This document shows positions 8,195-17,111 of a stretch of 64,000 nucleotides of DNA, one piece after another. The notes below the pieces were generated by a model, which did not search any database, had not been told where the DNA came from, and was given only the letters and a program-made list of their open reading frames with translations. The translations under genes and the position numbers were made by a program. Within the stretch, counting starts at the first letter, position 1. Every line of letters begins with the position of its first letter. Origin of the DNA: DATKDP01 sp035546335 (lineage in GTDB: Bacteria > Acidobacteriota > Thermoanaerobaculia > Gp7-AA8); assembly GCA_035546335.1 (NCBI GenBank), contig DATKDP010000024.1, positions 1 through 64,000 on the forward strand. Direction: 5' to 3'.

Positions 8195-8364
8195 GATCAT
8201 TCTCCTTTTTTGAGATCACCCTTCACAGATAGAGTGACTGAGATAGGCATTTCCCTACCCCGGGGGGGCAAATTGTTTCAGGAATGCTCGACCCGCGGGG
8301 CTGTCCCGGGGAGACGAAGGCTGCCGTCTGGGCGGCGGATCGAGCTCTGCGGCTACATCAATGT

Positions 8365-8393
8365 TTGCGATCCAGCGAAGCAGGTTGTAGAGT
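8365..8393 (+). promoter_or_regulatory. Candidate sigma70-type promoter
   Basis: TTGCGA (8365-8370) and TAGAGT (8388-8393) are separated by 17 bases, each matching consensus at 4 of 6 positions. They lie about 50 bases before the ATG at 8444. This is a pattern match only. Confidence 0.3.
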
Positions 8394-8443
8394 GTTCACT
8401 GCATTCGTCATACAAAAGGCGGATTAGAAGGGGGTTCTTATCC

Positions 8444-8884
8444 ATGAAAAAGGGATTCGAGATCACATCGCTCAGCCCGGGTCAGGCACAGTATGTCCTC
8501 TCGCGGATGGCTCAGGATCGAGTCATCAACAATACGACGATCTCGCGTTATCTCGACGAGATGCAGCGGGAGATCCATGATCTCGAGAATCGTCTCGAGC
8601 AGCTTCGCTCGGCACAGGGAAATCGCGAACAGCGCTCTGCGCGCGAACAGGCGGCGCCGGCCAGACGGCAACGGACGCGCTCGAAGCGCGCGACACGCTC
8701 GAGAGCTCGCGGCTCGAGCGCTCCTCGCAGCAAGGAAGTGCTGGAGTCACAGAAACTGCAGGGCATCTATCTGTCTCTGATGAAGCAAATCGCTCCGGAA
8801 AAACGTCCCCCATTCAGCAAGATCGCGAAGGACCAGAGCCGCGAAGAAGCGATCCGGCGGATGCGCACTGCACTCAAGAAGTAG
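8444..8884 (+). CDS. Hypothetical coiled-coil basic protein
   Basis: A 146-residue protein of unknown function. Residues about 1-35 form a possible short helical domain (LSPGQAQYVLSRMAQDRVIN). Residues 38-60 form a heptad-rich coiled coil (EMQREIHDLENRLEQLR). A strongly basic Arg/Ala/Ser linker follows to about 105, then a conserved-looking tail (QGIYLSLMKQIAPEKRPPF). The basic linker suggests nucleic-acid contact, but that is inference. GAAGGGGG precedes the ATG at 8444. The open frame runs upstream to 7826, but that part overlaps the divergent gene and looks non-coding. Confidence 0.6.
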   Translation: MKKGFEITSLSPGQAQYVLSRMAQDRVINNTTISRYLDEMQREIHDLENRLEQLRSAQGNREQRSAREQAAPARRQRTRSKRATRSRARGSSAPRSKEVLESQKLQGIYLSLMKQIAPEKRPPFSKIAKDQSREEAIRRMRTALKK

Positions 8885-9311
8885 TCGCTTTTGCGCCACA
8901 CGACCTCGCGGAGATCCGTCAGATTTTCGTAGGGGCGAAGCATTTGCGCGCCGGCCGGGGCGACAGGCTCGCGGTACCGTAGCGCAGCGCAATGGCTTCG
9001 CCCGGGTGCTTGCGAGACTGTGACATTCGCTTCGGCTATGGCGCGCCCGCCCTCCCTGGCCGTGGCGGGCGCGCGACGCCCGCTGTCCCCGCAGGGCTGC
9101 ATCGTCGCTGGTGGGACAGGGGCGGGCGCGGGACGCCCGCTCTCCCCCTCGCGCAAATGCTTCGTCCCTACGAGGAGCACGGCAAGGGCCTGACAGATAG
9201 CCTGGAGCTCGAGGGGGCGGGTTTCCAGCCCCGCCCTCCTCGCGTGTTGAAAATCCGCGCTCGAGCAGACTCCCGATTCGGCGTGCGGTCGACTCTGGTA
9301 TCCTCCATCGC
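8885..9311. repeat. Repeat-rich spacer before the ABC ATPase gene
   Basis: No gene is supported here. The spacer holds two copies of the CAAATGCTTCGTCCCTAC motif facing each other (8929-8949 inverted, 9151-9171 direct). Between them are G/C-rich repeats: the 9085-9150 part is a diverged, inverted relative of the 60-bp tandem unit at 22530-22678, sharing GGGCGGGCGCGGGACGCCCG. A further hairpin lies at 9211-9238. Confidence 0.6.
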
Positions 9312-10406
9312 ATGGCTCGCGTGCACATCAGGAATGTCGACAAGCGATTCGGCAACGTCCCGATCATCGAGAATCTGAGCCTGGAGATCCTCGATGAGGA
9401 GTTCATGGTGCTCGTCGGGCCCTCGGGCTGCGGCAAGTCGACCGTTCTGCGCATGATCGCCGGCCTCGAGGATGTCTCCTCCGGAACCATCGAGATCGGT
9501 GACCGCGTCGTGAATGAGCTCGCGCCGAGAGACCGCGACATCGCGATGGTGTTCCAGAATTATGCGCTCTATCCTCACATGACCGTGCGAGAGAATCTGG
9601 CGTTCGGCCTGAAGATCCGCCGTCTCCCGCGCCCGGAGATCGATCGCCAGGTGAACGAGGCGGCCGAGATTCTGGGGATCCCGACACTGCTCGATCGAAA
9701 ACCGAAGCAGCTCTCGGGCGGGCAGCGCCAACGGGTGGCTCTCGGTCGTGCGATCGTCCGGAGCCCATCGGTGTTTCTGTTCGACGAGCCGTTGTCGAAC
9801 CTCGATGCAAAATTGCGCGTTCAGATGCGCGCGGAGATCTCGAAGCTTCAGCAGCGCCTGAGAACGACATGTGTCTATGTGACTCATGATCAGGTCGAGG
9901 CGATGACCATGGGTCACCGGATCGCAGTGCTTCGCGACGGGAAGCTGCAGCAGGCAGGAGCGCCACTCGAGGTGTATCAACACCCGGAGAATCTCTTCGT
10001 CGCCAACTTCATCGGAACACCACCAATGAACTTTCTGAGCGCTCGAGTCTCCGGCGGTGGCTCGCGCCTGCTGGTCCACGGGATCGAGATCCCCGTTCCT
10101 TCCGCCCTGCAGCAGGCCATTCGCTCCAGCGAGGGAGAACGGATCATCATCGGTATCCGGCCGGAGAACATCATCCATCCGTCGGAAACCGCGCGCGGTG
10201 CGACGGCGCGAATCACCACGCAGGTGGAGATCGTCGAGCCGCTCGGGTACCAGGTCATCGTTCACAGCAGGATCGGCGACGATCTGCTCGTTTCTCCTCT
10301 CGATCCTCATCACGCGCCGAAGATGGGAGAGTCGCTCGAGCTTCTCATCGAGCTCGACTCGGTCCATCTCTTCGACGCGAAGAGCGAGCAGAGATTGCGC
10401 GCCTGA
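9312..10406 (+). CDS. ABC transporter ATP-binding protein, MalK/UgpC type
   Basis: This 364-residue ATPase has Walker A GPSGCGKST (about residues 37-45), Q-loop VFQNYALYPHMTV, signature LSGGQRQRVALGRA, Walker B VFLFDEPLSNLDA and an H-loop YVTHDQVEAMTM. A C-terminal TOBE/OB domain follows, with HPENLFVANFIGTPPMNFL at the junction, typical of the MalK/UgpC/MsmX family. These energise importers for sugars, glycerol-3-phosphate or similar substrates. No permease or binding-protein gene is adjacent, so it may serve distant permeases, as MsmX-type multitask ATPases do. Confidence 0.93.
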   Translation: MARVHIRNVDKRFGNVPIIENLSLEILDEEFMVLVGPSGCGKSTVLRMIAGLEDVSSGTIEIGDRVVNELAPRDRDIAMVFQNYALYPHMTVRENLAFGLKIRRLPRPEIDRQVNEAAEILGIPTLLDRKPKQLSGGQRQRVALGRAIVRSPSVFLFDEPLSNLDAKLRVQMRAEISKLQQRLRTTCVYVTHDQVEAMTMGHRIAVLRDGKLQQAGAPLEVYQHPENLFVANFIGTPPMNFLSARVSGGGSRLLVHGIEIPVPSALQQAIRSSEGERIIIGIRPENIIHPSETARGATARITTQVEIVEPLGYQVIVHSRIGDDLLVSPLDPHHAPKMGESLELLIELDSVHLFDAKSEQRLRA

Positions 10407-10426
10407 CTGGACGGGGGCTTGCCGAA

Positions 10427-10461
10427 GTGGCCGAAGATTCCGATCTTCGGCTGGTGACGGA
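10427..10461. repeat. Hairpin repeat, second copy
   Basis: The first 25 bases are identical to the reverse complement of 234-258 and continue into the shared GGTGACGG. The palindromic core is GCCGAAGAT / ATCTTCGGC. It lies 20 bases after the stop of the ABC ATPase gene. A further imperfect inverted repeat follows, with arms at about 10483-10501 and 10534-10551. Confidence 0.6.
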
Positions 10462-10650
10462 CCTCTCGTACGCCTTGTGGGCGAAGTTTGTCCGCTTCGG
10501 CCAGACGTGACCGGATGCCGTGACCTCTCGCGCGCCGAAGCGGACAACTTCGGTCCTGGCCCAAATCGCGGGCGACGAACCGGGCCGAGAGCACAAGTCC
10601 GAAAGATCGTCCGGCAACGCGTGCGAAGGGCTCGCAAGCGTGTGACGCGA

Positions 10651-10785
10651 CCCCTCACCCTGACCCTCTCCCCATGGTCACGCCGCAGCCTCTGGTAAGG
10701 TTGGCTGATGGGGAGAGGGGAACGATCGTCGCGAGATTCGCCTGTCTACGCGATCTGCTACAGACCGAACTTGTCGCGGATGCCA
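10651..10785 (+). repeat. 135-bp interspersed repeat, copy 1
   Basis: This 135-base segment aligns without gaps to the reverse complement of 57267-57401, with about 11 mismatches by hand. The central 60 or so bases are identical. An internal hairpin pairs CTCTCCCCAT with ATGGGGAGAG. No ORF is shared between the copies, so it is a non-coding repeat in the spacer between convergent genes. The 35-base segment 10822-10856 is also identical to the reverse complement of 57522-57556. Confidence 0.85.
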
Positions 10786-10867
10786 GGGATGATCATCGCG
10801 AGAACGCCTGACCCTCGCGTCGCATCCGCGACAAAGTTCGGCCACTTCCCGCCCGCCCCGGGCGAGC

Positions 10868-12103
10868 TCATTTCTGTGCCGGCTGAAGCCGTTTCGCTGT
10901 TCGTTCGACGGCGCGAAATGCTCGAAGGAAATTCGCTCCAGCGATCTTCCGGACGTCGTCGTCGGTATAGCCCCGGCGGAAAAGCTCGGCCAGCAGGGAA
11001 GGGAAGTCGGCGACGCTCTCGAGGCCGGCCGGCGTCGATGTGATTCCGTCGAAGTCCGAGCCGATTCCGATGTGATCGATTCCGGCGATCTTCCGGATAT
11101 GATCGATATGATCGGCCACATGAGACAGAGTGGCTCGCGGGGAGGGATGCAGGCGTTTCCATGCGTTCAGCTCTTCGGCGGCTCGGACGGGGTCGCCCGG
11201 ATGGAGGGCGGCAAGGCGAGCCTCTTCTGCTTTGATGGCCGCAGCGTGGAGCCGGACCTCTTCCGAGACGAAGGAGGGAACGAATGTCACCATGACGATC
11301 CCGCCATTGGCGGGAAGCAGACGGAGAATCTCGTCGGGGACGTTGCGAGGGTGATCGACGAGAGCGCGGGCGGATGAATGGGTGAAGATGATCGGAGCGG
11401 CGGACGCCTCGATGGCCTGACGCATCGTGTCGGGCGCGACGTGCGATAGATCGATGAGCATGCCGATGCGGTTCATTTCGCGAACCAGCTCACGTCCGAA
11501 GTCCGTCAATCCGCCGTGCGCCGGAGCCGCCGTGGCGGAGTCTGCCCACGGTGTATTCGAACTATGGGTCAGCGTCATGGAGCGAGCGCCGAGCTGATGA
11601 AGCTGGCGAAGAACCGCCGGAGAGCCGTCGATCGAGTGACCACCCTCCATTCCAAGAAGTCCGGCGATCTTTCCACTCCGATGAATTCCGACGATGTCAT
11701 CGGCGGAGAAGGCGAGCGCCAGCGTTTCGGAGTGGAGCTCCGTGAATCGTCTGACGAGGTCGATCTGTTCGATCGTCGCCTTGACGGCGTCGGCGCCGCG
11801 GAGCTCGACGGGAACATAGACCGACCAGAACTGAGCTCCGACGCCTCCGCGACGAAGGCGGGGAAGATCGGTGTGGACCGGAGGATCGAGCCGGGACGTG
11901 TCGCGCAGGTCGATGCGAGACAGATCGCCGGCGAGCCTCTCAAGAATGACCCATGGAAGGTCGTTGTGCCCATCGACGAGAGGCGTCTGACGAAGGATCC
12001 GCTCCACGCGCTCGAGCAGTCGTGCCTCGTCGTTCGGCTGCCCGATCGCTGTGAGCGGCAGCCCGGCGAGAAGAAGAAACACAGTCAGTCGGGTCCTGAT
12101 CAT
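10868..12103 (-). CDS. Membrane dipeptidase (peptidase family M19)
   Basis: A 411-residue renal-dipeptidase-type zinc hydrolase. Family motifs are visible in order: VDGHNDLPW (metal-binding HxD), GMEGGHSI (Glu ligand), LTHSSNTPWAD, IDLSHVAPDTM (His), THSSARALVDHPRN (His) and HIGIGSDFDG. M19 enzymes cleave dipeptides, often with a D- or dehydro-residue at the second position. The N-terminus after the ATG at 12103 is a signal peptide (MIRTRLTVFLLLAGLPLTAIG), so it acts outside the cytoplasm. A 14-codon upstream extension is possible but would mask the signal. It is divergent from the DUF885 peptidase gene. Confidence 0.92.
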   Translation of the reverse strand: MIRTRLTVFLLLAGLPLTAIGQPNDEARLLERVERILRQTPLVDGHNDLPWVILERLAGDLSRIDLRDTSRLDPPVHTDLPRLRRGGVGAQFWSVYVPVELRGADAVKATIEQIDLVRRFTELHSETLALAFSADDIVGIHRSGKIAGLLGMEGGHSIDGSPAVLRQLHQLGARSMTLTHSSNTPWADSATAAPAHGGLTDFGRELVREMNRIGMLIDLSHVAPDTMRQAIEASAAPIIFTHSSARALVDHPRNVPDEILRLLPANGGIVMVTFVPSFVSEEVRLHAAAIKAEEARLAALHPGDPVRAAEELNAWKRLHPSPRATLSHVADHIDHIRKIAGIDHIGIGSDFDGITSTPAGLESVADFPSLLAELFRRGYTDDDVRKIAGANFLRAFRAVERTAKRLQPAQK

Positions 12104-12172
12104 GATCGCACGTACCGATCCGTCATGGTGACGATCGAGGTGCATTGTAGATCATAGGAAGCTCGCCGCACG

Positions 12173-12202
12173 TTGTCAGTCTCGTTCCGGGTGAGGCACA
12201 AT
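12173..12202 (+). promoter_or_regulatory. Candidate promoter for the DUF885 gene
   Basis: TTGTCA (12173-12178) and CACAAT (12197-12202) are spaced 18 bases apart, matching consensus at 5 and 4 of 6 positions. They lie about 55 bases before the chosen GTG start. Pattern match only. Confidence 0.3.
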
Positions 12203-12256
12203 GATGCCGGCCTATGGCCGCCGCGTGCCAGCAGACTCTCCGAGAAAGAGGACTTC

Positions 12257-13573
12257 GTGAACAGACGACCCGCGATCGCAATCAGCCTGCTGCTGCTCGC
12301 ATCCTTCGCCTGCATCCCGAAAGACGATATGGTGATACCGGTGACTGCGCCGCCCGACACCCTCGACGAGCTGGCTGCTTCTTATGTCAAGCTCGTTCTC
12401 GCTCTCGGCCTGCATGATGCCGACACCGTCGACGCCTATCACGGACCCGCCTCGTGGCGTGACAAGGTGGAGAGAGAGGGTCTGACGCCGGCAGGAATCG
12501 AGCGGCGAGGCAACGAGCTGCTATTCCGGCTTGCGCAGATCCGGCCGCCCGACGACCCCATGCTCCGCCTGCGCCATCAGTATCTGGAAGGACAGACTCG
12601 CGCAGTCGTCACGAGGGCGCGAATCGTCGCGGGGGAGAGGTTGAGCTTTGATGAAGAGTCGAGACTTCTCTATCAGGCAACCGCGCGGCATCACGACGAA
12701 AAAGATTACGCGAGCGTTCTCGAGCGGCTCGAATCGAAGATTCCGGGTAGCGGTCCGCTGGCCGAACGGTACGAGGCATACCGCGCGCGCTTCGCGATTC
12801 CCGAAGAAAAGCTCGACACCGTGTTTCGCGCCGCCATCGACGGTTGTCGCGAACGAACGCTCCGGCACATCGCGCTGCCACGGGAGGAGAGCTTCACGGT
12901 CGAATACGTGCAGGGGAAATCATGGAGCGCTTACAACTGGTACCAGGGTGACTACAGGAGCGTAATTCAGGTCAACACCGACCTTCCGGTGTTCATCGAT
13001 CGCGCGATCGACCTCGCCTGCCACGAAGGCTACCCGGGGCATCACGTCTACAACGCGCTTCTCGAGAAAAATCTGCTGGTCGATCGCGGCTGGGTCGAAT
13101 TCTCGATCTACGCTCTGTTCAGTCCGCAGTCGCTGATTGCCGAGGGCACTGCGAACTATGGAATCGAGGTGGCGTTTCCCGGCGATGAGCGATTGGAGTA
13201 CGAGCGACGGGTGCTCTTTCCGATGGCAGGGCTCGATCCAGCCGGTACGGAGCTCTATTACGAGATCCATACGCTGATCGAGCAGTTGAAGCATTCCCGT
13301 AATGACGCGGCTCGCCGCTATCTGAGCGGAGAGATGGACGCGGAATCGACGGTAGCCTGGCTGCAGAGATACGCCCTGATGACGCGAGGGCTCGCCGAGA
13401 GGCGGGTACGCTTCATGGATCAATACAGGAGCTACATCATCAATTACACCGTCGGGAAGGATCTCGTCGAGCATTCGATCGAATCGAAGGGGGGAACAGA
13501 CGAGCGTCCTGACATCCGGTGGAGAGAGTTCGAGAAGCTGATCTCGTCTCCGGTGCTACCGGCGGGTCTGTAG
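12257..13573 (+). CDS. DUF885 family lipoprotein, probable metallopeptidase
   Basis: A 438-residue DUF885-type protein. The putative zinc site is ACHEGYPGHHVYN, the family's HExxxGHH-like motif, followed about 45 residues later by IAEGTANYGIEVAFP, which supplies a further Glu. The N-terminus from the GTG at 12257 (AAGAGGA precedes it) is a lipoprotein signal ending LLASFAC. The in-frame ATG at 12173 would add a non-coding-looking leader. Family members are thought to be secreted peptidases; the substrate is unknown. Its neighbours are another extracytoplasmic peptidase and a murein-lyase-like protein. Confidence 0.87.
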   Translation: MNRRPAIAISLLLLASFACIPKDDMVIPVTAPPDTLDELAASYVKLVLALGLHDADTVDAYHGPASWRDKVEREGLTPAGIERRGNELLFRLAQIRPPDDPMLRLRHQYLEGQTRAVVTRARIVAGERLSFDEESRLLYQATARHHDEKDYASVLERLESKIPGSGPLAERYEAYRARFAIPEEKLDTVFRAAIDGCRERTLRHIALPREESFTVEYVQGKSWSAYNWYQGDYRSVIQVNTDLPVFIDRAIDLACHEGYPGHHVYNALLEKNLLVDRGWVEFSIYALFSPQSLIAEGTANYGIEVAFPGDERLEYERRVLFPMAGLDPAGTELYYEIHTLIEQLKHSRNDAARRYLSGEMDAESTVAWLQRYALMTRGLAERRVRFMDQYRSYIINYTVGKDLVEHSIESKGGTDERPDIRWREFEKLISSPVLPAGL

Positions 13574-13619
13574 GCGGGCTGGCCGTGGTTCAGAGCGTCG
13601 CGAGCGGCGGGCGAGGCCT

Positions 13620-13693
13620 CCGTCATCCTGAGAGCGTGTGAAACAAACCTCGCGCGAGGACGCACGACCCCCAGCTTCGCTCAGGATGACGGA
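13620..13693. repeat. Inverted repeat between convergent genes
   Basis: CGTCATCCTGAG at the left and CGCTCAGGATGACG at the right form inverted arms flanking about 45 bases. The arms match the outer arms of the hairpin at 5486-5598. It lies between convergent genes and could act as a bidirectional transcription barrier, but no T-tract is present. Confidence 0.6.
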
Positions 13694-13696
13694 AAG

Positions 13697-14995
13697 CTAT
13701 CGGCTCGAGGTCTCGCCGGCGGGGGCTGTCGGCGGCTCCTCATAGAGAGTCTGCTCGAGCGCCAGGTCGAGAAGCATGCGCGTCCCCGGCACCTTGCGCA
13801 TGTAGTTGTCCGTCTCCGCGAGACCGGAGATCAGCCCGGCGTGGATTCTCTTCACGTTGTGGCCACCACCGTTGTAGAGCGCCGCGGTGACCTGTTCGAG
13901 ATCGCGCTCCGCAGTGCCCAGCTCGCGCGCTTCGGCCAGCTTCGTTTCGATATGCACGGCGAGAAATTTCGACATTCGCCGGGGTGAGAAGCGATCGTCG
14001 AGCACTTCAGCGAGAATCTCGCCGGCCTCGTAAGGAAGCGTGGTCAGCACCAGCGACGGCTCGACGCCGAAACGTTCGCGGAGAATCGAGTCACGCTCAC
14101 GAAGCACGTCGCGCTGGTATTGCTTCCACCGGTCGCGCTGGATACCTCGAAGTTCGCGATACCGCGCGCGGACCTCGTCGCGAAAGCTCGCCAGCTCCAG
14201 GTCGCTTCCCCGCTCGAGAAGCGCCTCGAGCCGCTGCAGGGTACTGTAATTCGAATTGTCGAGCGAGCGGACGGACGCGATGAAGTCGGGTGGCCCGAAC
14301 GGAGCGAGCAGTTCCAGCTCGACGACGCCCTCGCTGCAGTATTTGTACGCCGAAGACAGCAGTGTCGAGGCAGCCGCCCGGCGGATGGAATGACCTCCAT
14401 CGATTGCGAGGGTGGCGATCACATCCGCATCATGGAGCGGTTTCTTGAGGTAATACGCCTTCGCTCCTTCGATGTAGTCGTCCGTCACATGGAGCCGGCC
14501 TTCGAGTCCCTCGGCAAGATAGGCGATCGGGGTCGCCTGCGCCAGCCCGACTGCTCCTGCTTCGGAAACGATGAGGACCTTGCCGTTGGTTTCGGCATGG
14601 GCGATTGCCAGAAGAAAGGTCACCGGAAAAGTCGACGGAGTTTCTTTCCAGGCCTGGCGGATGACAGAGACCAGTCGATCGGAGTCGCGCGTCCACAGTC
14701 TGGTGAGTCGCGACGCCAGAAGCACACCCTCGAGGTCCAGAGGATCGGCGAGAGGTTCGGGCCGCAGGACGGCCGGGGTGACGGCTGCCCGGGCACTGTT
14801 GGTCCCGGGCCGGCCGGGCGAAGCCTTTTTCGAAGTCTTCGAGGAGCTTGCCTTACCGGGTTTGGTGACGGTCGTCGGCGAGCCCGGAGTCGGCGTGGCG
14901 AACGCAGGGCCGATGAGAACCGTCGCGACGATTCCGGTCAGTACGATCGCGACTACGACTCGTGGTGCAACAGCACGGCGCTCTCGCTCCGTCAC
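13697..14995 (-). CDS. Lytic transglycosylase-like protein
   Basis: A roughly 432-residue protein with an N-terminal membrane/signal segment (VVVAIVLTGIVATVLIG), a Ser/Lys/Pro-rich linker, then an SLT-like fold. The catalytic Glu is probably in FLLAIAHAETNG, followed by GAVGLAQATPIAYLAEG and the late block VTAALYNGGGHN. Together these resemble the Glu, GxxGLxQ and AYNxG motifs of soluble lytic transglycosylases that cut peptidoglycan. A charged helical insert (about residues 240-340) separates the motifs more than usual. I chose the GTG at 14995 (GGAGG at good spacing); an ATG at 15034 is possible. Confidence 0.75.
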   Translation of the reverse strand: MTERERRAVAPRVVVAIVLTGIVATVLIGPAFATPTPGSPTTVTKPGKASSSKTSKKASPGRPGTNSARAAVTPAVLRPEPLADPLDLEGVLLASRLTRLWTRDSDRLVSVIRQAWKETPSTFPVTFLLAIAHAETNGKVLIVSEAGAVGLAQATPIAYLAEGLEGRLHVTDDYIEGAKAYYLKKPLHDADVIATLAIDGGHSIRRAAASTLLSSAYKYCSEGVVELELLAPFGPPDFIASVRSLDNSNYSTLQRLEALLERGSDLELASFRDEVRARYRELRGIQRDRWKQYQRDVLRERDSILRERFGVEPSLVLTTLPYEAGEILAEVLDDRFSPRRMSKFLAVHIETKLAEARELGTAERDLEQVTAALYNGGGHNVKRIHAGLISGLAETDNYMRKVPGTRMLLDLALEQTLYEEPPTAPAGETSSR

Positions 14996-15118
14996 GGCCG
15001 CCTCCATCTCAAGGGGTCTCCGCTCGCTGATCAATCTTAGCGTGGTTTGTGCCTGGAGTGTGGAAACAATCGGACACGACGTGCATTTCTGGCGCCCGCC
15101 GGGCGCGATCCGGGGCGC

Positions 15119-16159
15119 TCATTTCCAGCGAAAGATCAGAAGAGCGGCGCCGAACGAGGCGAGTGCCCAAATCGTTAGAATCGCGAGCTCCATCGTCATG
15201 GTGGTGATGGGAAGTCCGTCGTTCATGACGGCGCGCAACGCGTCATTAAGAGCCGTGAGTGGGAGGGCGCGTATGAACGGCTGCGTCCAGTCGGGAAAGC
15301 GGTCGGCCGAAAAGAAGACTCCCGAAAGGAGCCACATCGGCATCATCACGAGATTCATGATCCCGCTGACGGCCTCGATGGTCTCGGCGCGCGAGGCGAC
15401 CAGGATTCCGAGCCCCGAGAAGGTCATCGCGCCGAGAAGGCAGACGATTCCCAGGAGCAGCAGCGAGCCTCGAACGGCGACATCGAAGACCAGCCAGCCG
15501 AACCCGACGAGCGCAATGACCTCGAGAACCAGAAAGACGAGCCGCGAGAGAATCTGCGACAGCAGGTAATCGCTCTTGCGCATCGGTGTGGCAACGAGGC
15601 GCTTGAGGAGCTTTTGCGTTCTCGCGGTGACGATCGAGAAGCCGACGCCCCACATTCCGGTTCCCATGAGGTTCAGTCCCAGAAGGCCGGGAATCAGGAA
15701 ATCGATGTAGCGGGAGCCTCGCTCCGTGACGTGCTCTTCACGACGTTGAAGCGGATCGCCGCGCCCGGCAGCGCGCTGGAGGAGGTCGTCGACCTCCATC
15801 CTGGCCGATCGCGCATCGGGTCGCGTCGGATCGTAGACGTACATCACTCCACCCTCGAGAGGTCGTATGAAGAGGGAGATCGTGCCGTGGCGAAGCGCTT
15901 CGGCAGCGGTCTGCTCCGAATGGATCCTTGGCTGAAGGGCGGGCGAGGTCTCGAGGATCGCTGCGATACGCCTTGCCTCCGCTCCTTCCGCAATGCCCAC
16001 CGGCACCCGCTCGGGAGACCGTTCGCGAAATGCGAATCCGAGTGCCAGGGCGAGAAGTAGAGGGAAGCCGAAAACCCAGAACAGAGCTTCTGGCTGCCGG
16101 ACGAACTCCTTCGTACGCGCCACTGTCAGTTCCCAGAGGGGGGAATAGCGCTCAGGCAT
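15119..16159 (-). CDS. ABC-2 type transporter permease
   Basis: A 346-residue integral membrane protein of the ABC-2 exporter class. One membrane helix sits near the N-terminus (LFWVFGFPLLLALALGF). A periplasmic-type loop of about 120 residues follows, then five helices including IALVGFGWLVF, GIVCLLGAMTFSGLGILV and MNLVMMPMWLLSGVFF. The end of the upstream ATPase gene overlaps its start by 8 bases, so the two subunits are translationally coupled. Substrate (drug, lipid or polysaccharide) cannot be told. Confidence 0.9.
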   Translation of the reverse strand: MPERYSPLWELTVARTKEFVRQPEALFWVFGFPLLLALALGFAFRERSPERVPVGIAEGAEARRIAAILETSPALQPRIHSEQTAAEALRHGTISLFIRPLEGGVMYVYDPTRPDARSARMEVDDLLQRAAGRGDPLQRREEHVTERGSRYIDFLIPGLLGLNLMGTGMWGVGFSIVTARTQKLLKRLVATPMRKSDYLLSQILSRLVFLVLEVIALVGFGWLVFDVAVRGSLLLLGIVCLLGAMTFSGLGILVASRAETIEAVSGIMNLVMMPMWLLSGVFFSADRFPDWTQPFIRALPLTALNDALRAVMNDGLPITTMTMELAILTIWALASFGAALLIFRWK

Positions 16160-17084
16160 CGCGAAGCTCCCGCCCCGTCAGCGCGACGAAGACGTCCTCC
16201 AGCGTCGCCCGATGGGTGGAGAGGTGAACGAGTCTGGACCCTTCCTCCTCGCATGCGAGAAGAAGTCGTGGCACAGCCGTGACCAGCGACTCGACGGTGA
16301 GTGCCCAGTTCGGGCCACGGGTGAGTACGTCATGCACCTCGGGAAGCATGCGAAGAGTCGCCTCCGGGAGCATCGGATCCGACTGGAACTCGATGATGTT
16401 GGCGGCCCGGAGCGACGCAATCAGCTCCGCCGGAGATCCGAGCGCGATGAGCCGTCCGTGGTCGACGATGGCAATGCGGTCGCACAGGCGCTCTGCTTCG
16501 TCCATGTAGTGGGTCGTCAAGAGAATCGAGCCGCCATTGCCGCGAAACTGACGAATCTCTTCCCATAGCTGCAGCCGGCTCTGGGGATCGAGGCCGGTCG
16601 TCGGCTCATCCAGAAAAAGAATTTCCGGGTTGCCGATCAGAGCGCAGGCCACGGCGAGCCGTTGGCGCTGACCTCCCGAGAGGCGTGCGATGCGGGCGTC
16701 GCGTTTGTCCAGAAGAGCAAGCGTGTCCAGCAGCGCGTCGGGCTCCTTTCCGTCGCGGTAGAACGAACGGAAGAGTCTGAGCGTTTCGTACACCGTCAGC
16801 TTGTCGTTGAGGCGTGTCTCCTGAAGCGAGATCCCGATCCTCTGGCGCAGCTCGTTGCCGTTGCCATTCCAGTTCTTTGCGAGAATCTCGACACTGCCGG
16901 CGTCCGGTCGAGTCAGCCCTTCGAGGATTTCGATGGTGGTCGTCTTTCCCGCACCATTGGGCCCGAGGAGTCCGAAGCATTCACCGCGACGAACGGTCAG
17001 GTCGAGGCCGTCTACCGCCACGACCGGCCCGTATTGTTTCCTCAGACCGCGACAGGCAATCGCAATCGTTTCGACGTCCGACAT
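16152..17084 (-). CDS. ABC-2 type exporter ATP-binding protein
   Basis: A 310-residue ATPase with Walker A LLGPNGAGKTTT (about residues 40-50), signature RLSGGQRQRLAVA, Walker B EILFLDEPTTGLDP and switch His LLTTHYMDEAERLCD. The roughly 90-residue C-terminal extension with a predicted alpha/beta fold is common in DrrA/CcmA-like exporters. It energises export by the permease encoded directly downstream (8-base overlap). The MerR-TPR regulator gene lies just upstream on the same strand, 27 bases away, and could be cotranscribed. Confidence 0.94.
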   Translation of the reverse strand: MSDVETIAIACRGLRKQYGPVVAVDGLDLTVRRGECFGLLGPNGAGKTTTIEILEGLTRPDAGSVEILAKNWNGNGNELRQRIGISLQETRLNDKLTVYETLRLFRSFYRDGKEPDALLDTLALLDKRDARIARLSGGQRQRLAVACALIGNPEILFLDEPTTGLDPQSRLQLWEEIRQFRGNGGSILLTTHYMDEAERLCDRIAIVDHGRLIALGSPAELIASLRAANIIEFQSDPMLPEATLRMLPEVHDVLTRGPNWALTVESLVTAVPRLLLACEEEGSRLVHLSTHRATLEDVFVALTGRELRDA

Positions 17085-17111
17085 CGCCGTTGATGATACC
17101 GCGCTCCCGAG

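Noticed and set aside
9168..10658. A 496-codon minus-strand frame opposite the ABC ATPase
   Set aside because: Antisense to a clear ATPase gene and lacking any motif.
10868..12145. Possible start of the M19 dipeptidase at 12145
   Set aside because: The extra 14 residues would put charged sequence before the signal peptide; the ATG at 12103 gives a normal signal.
12104..12256. Possible riboswitch in the divergent spacer
   Set aside because: No conserved riboswitch core or stable multi-helix fold is visible by eye.
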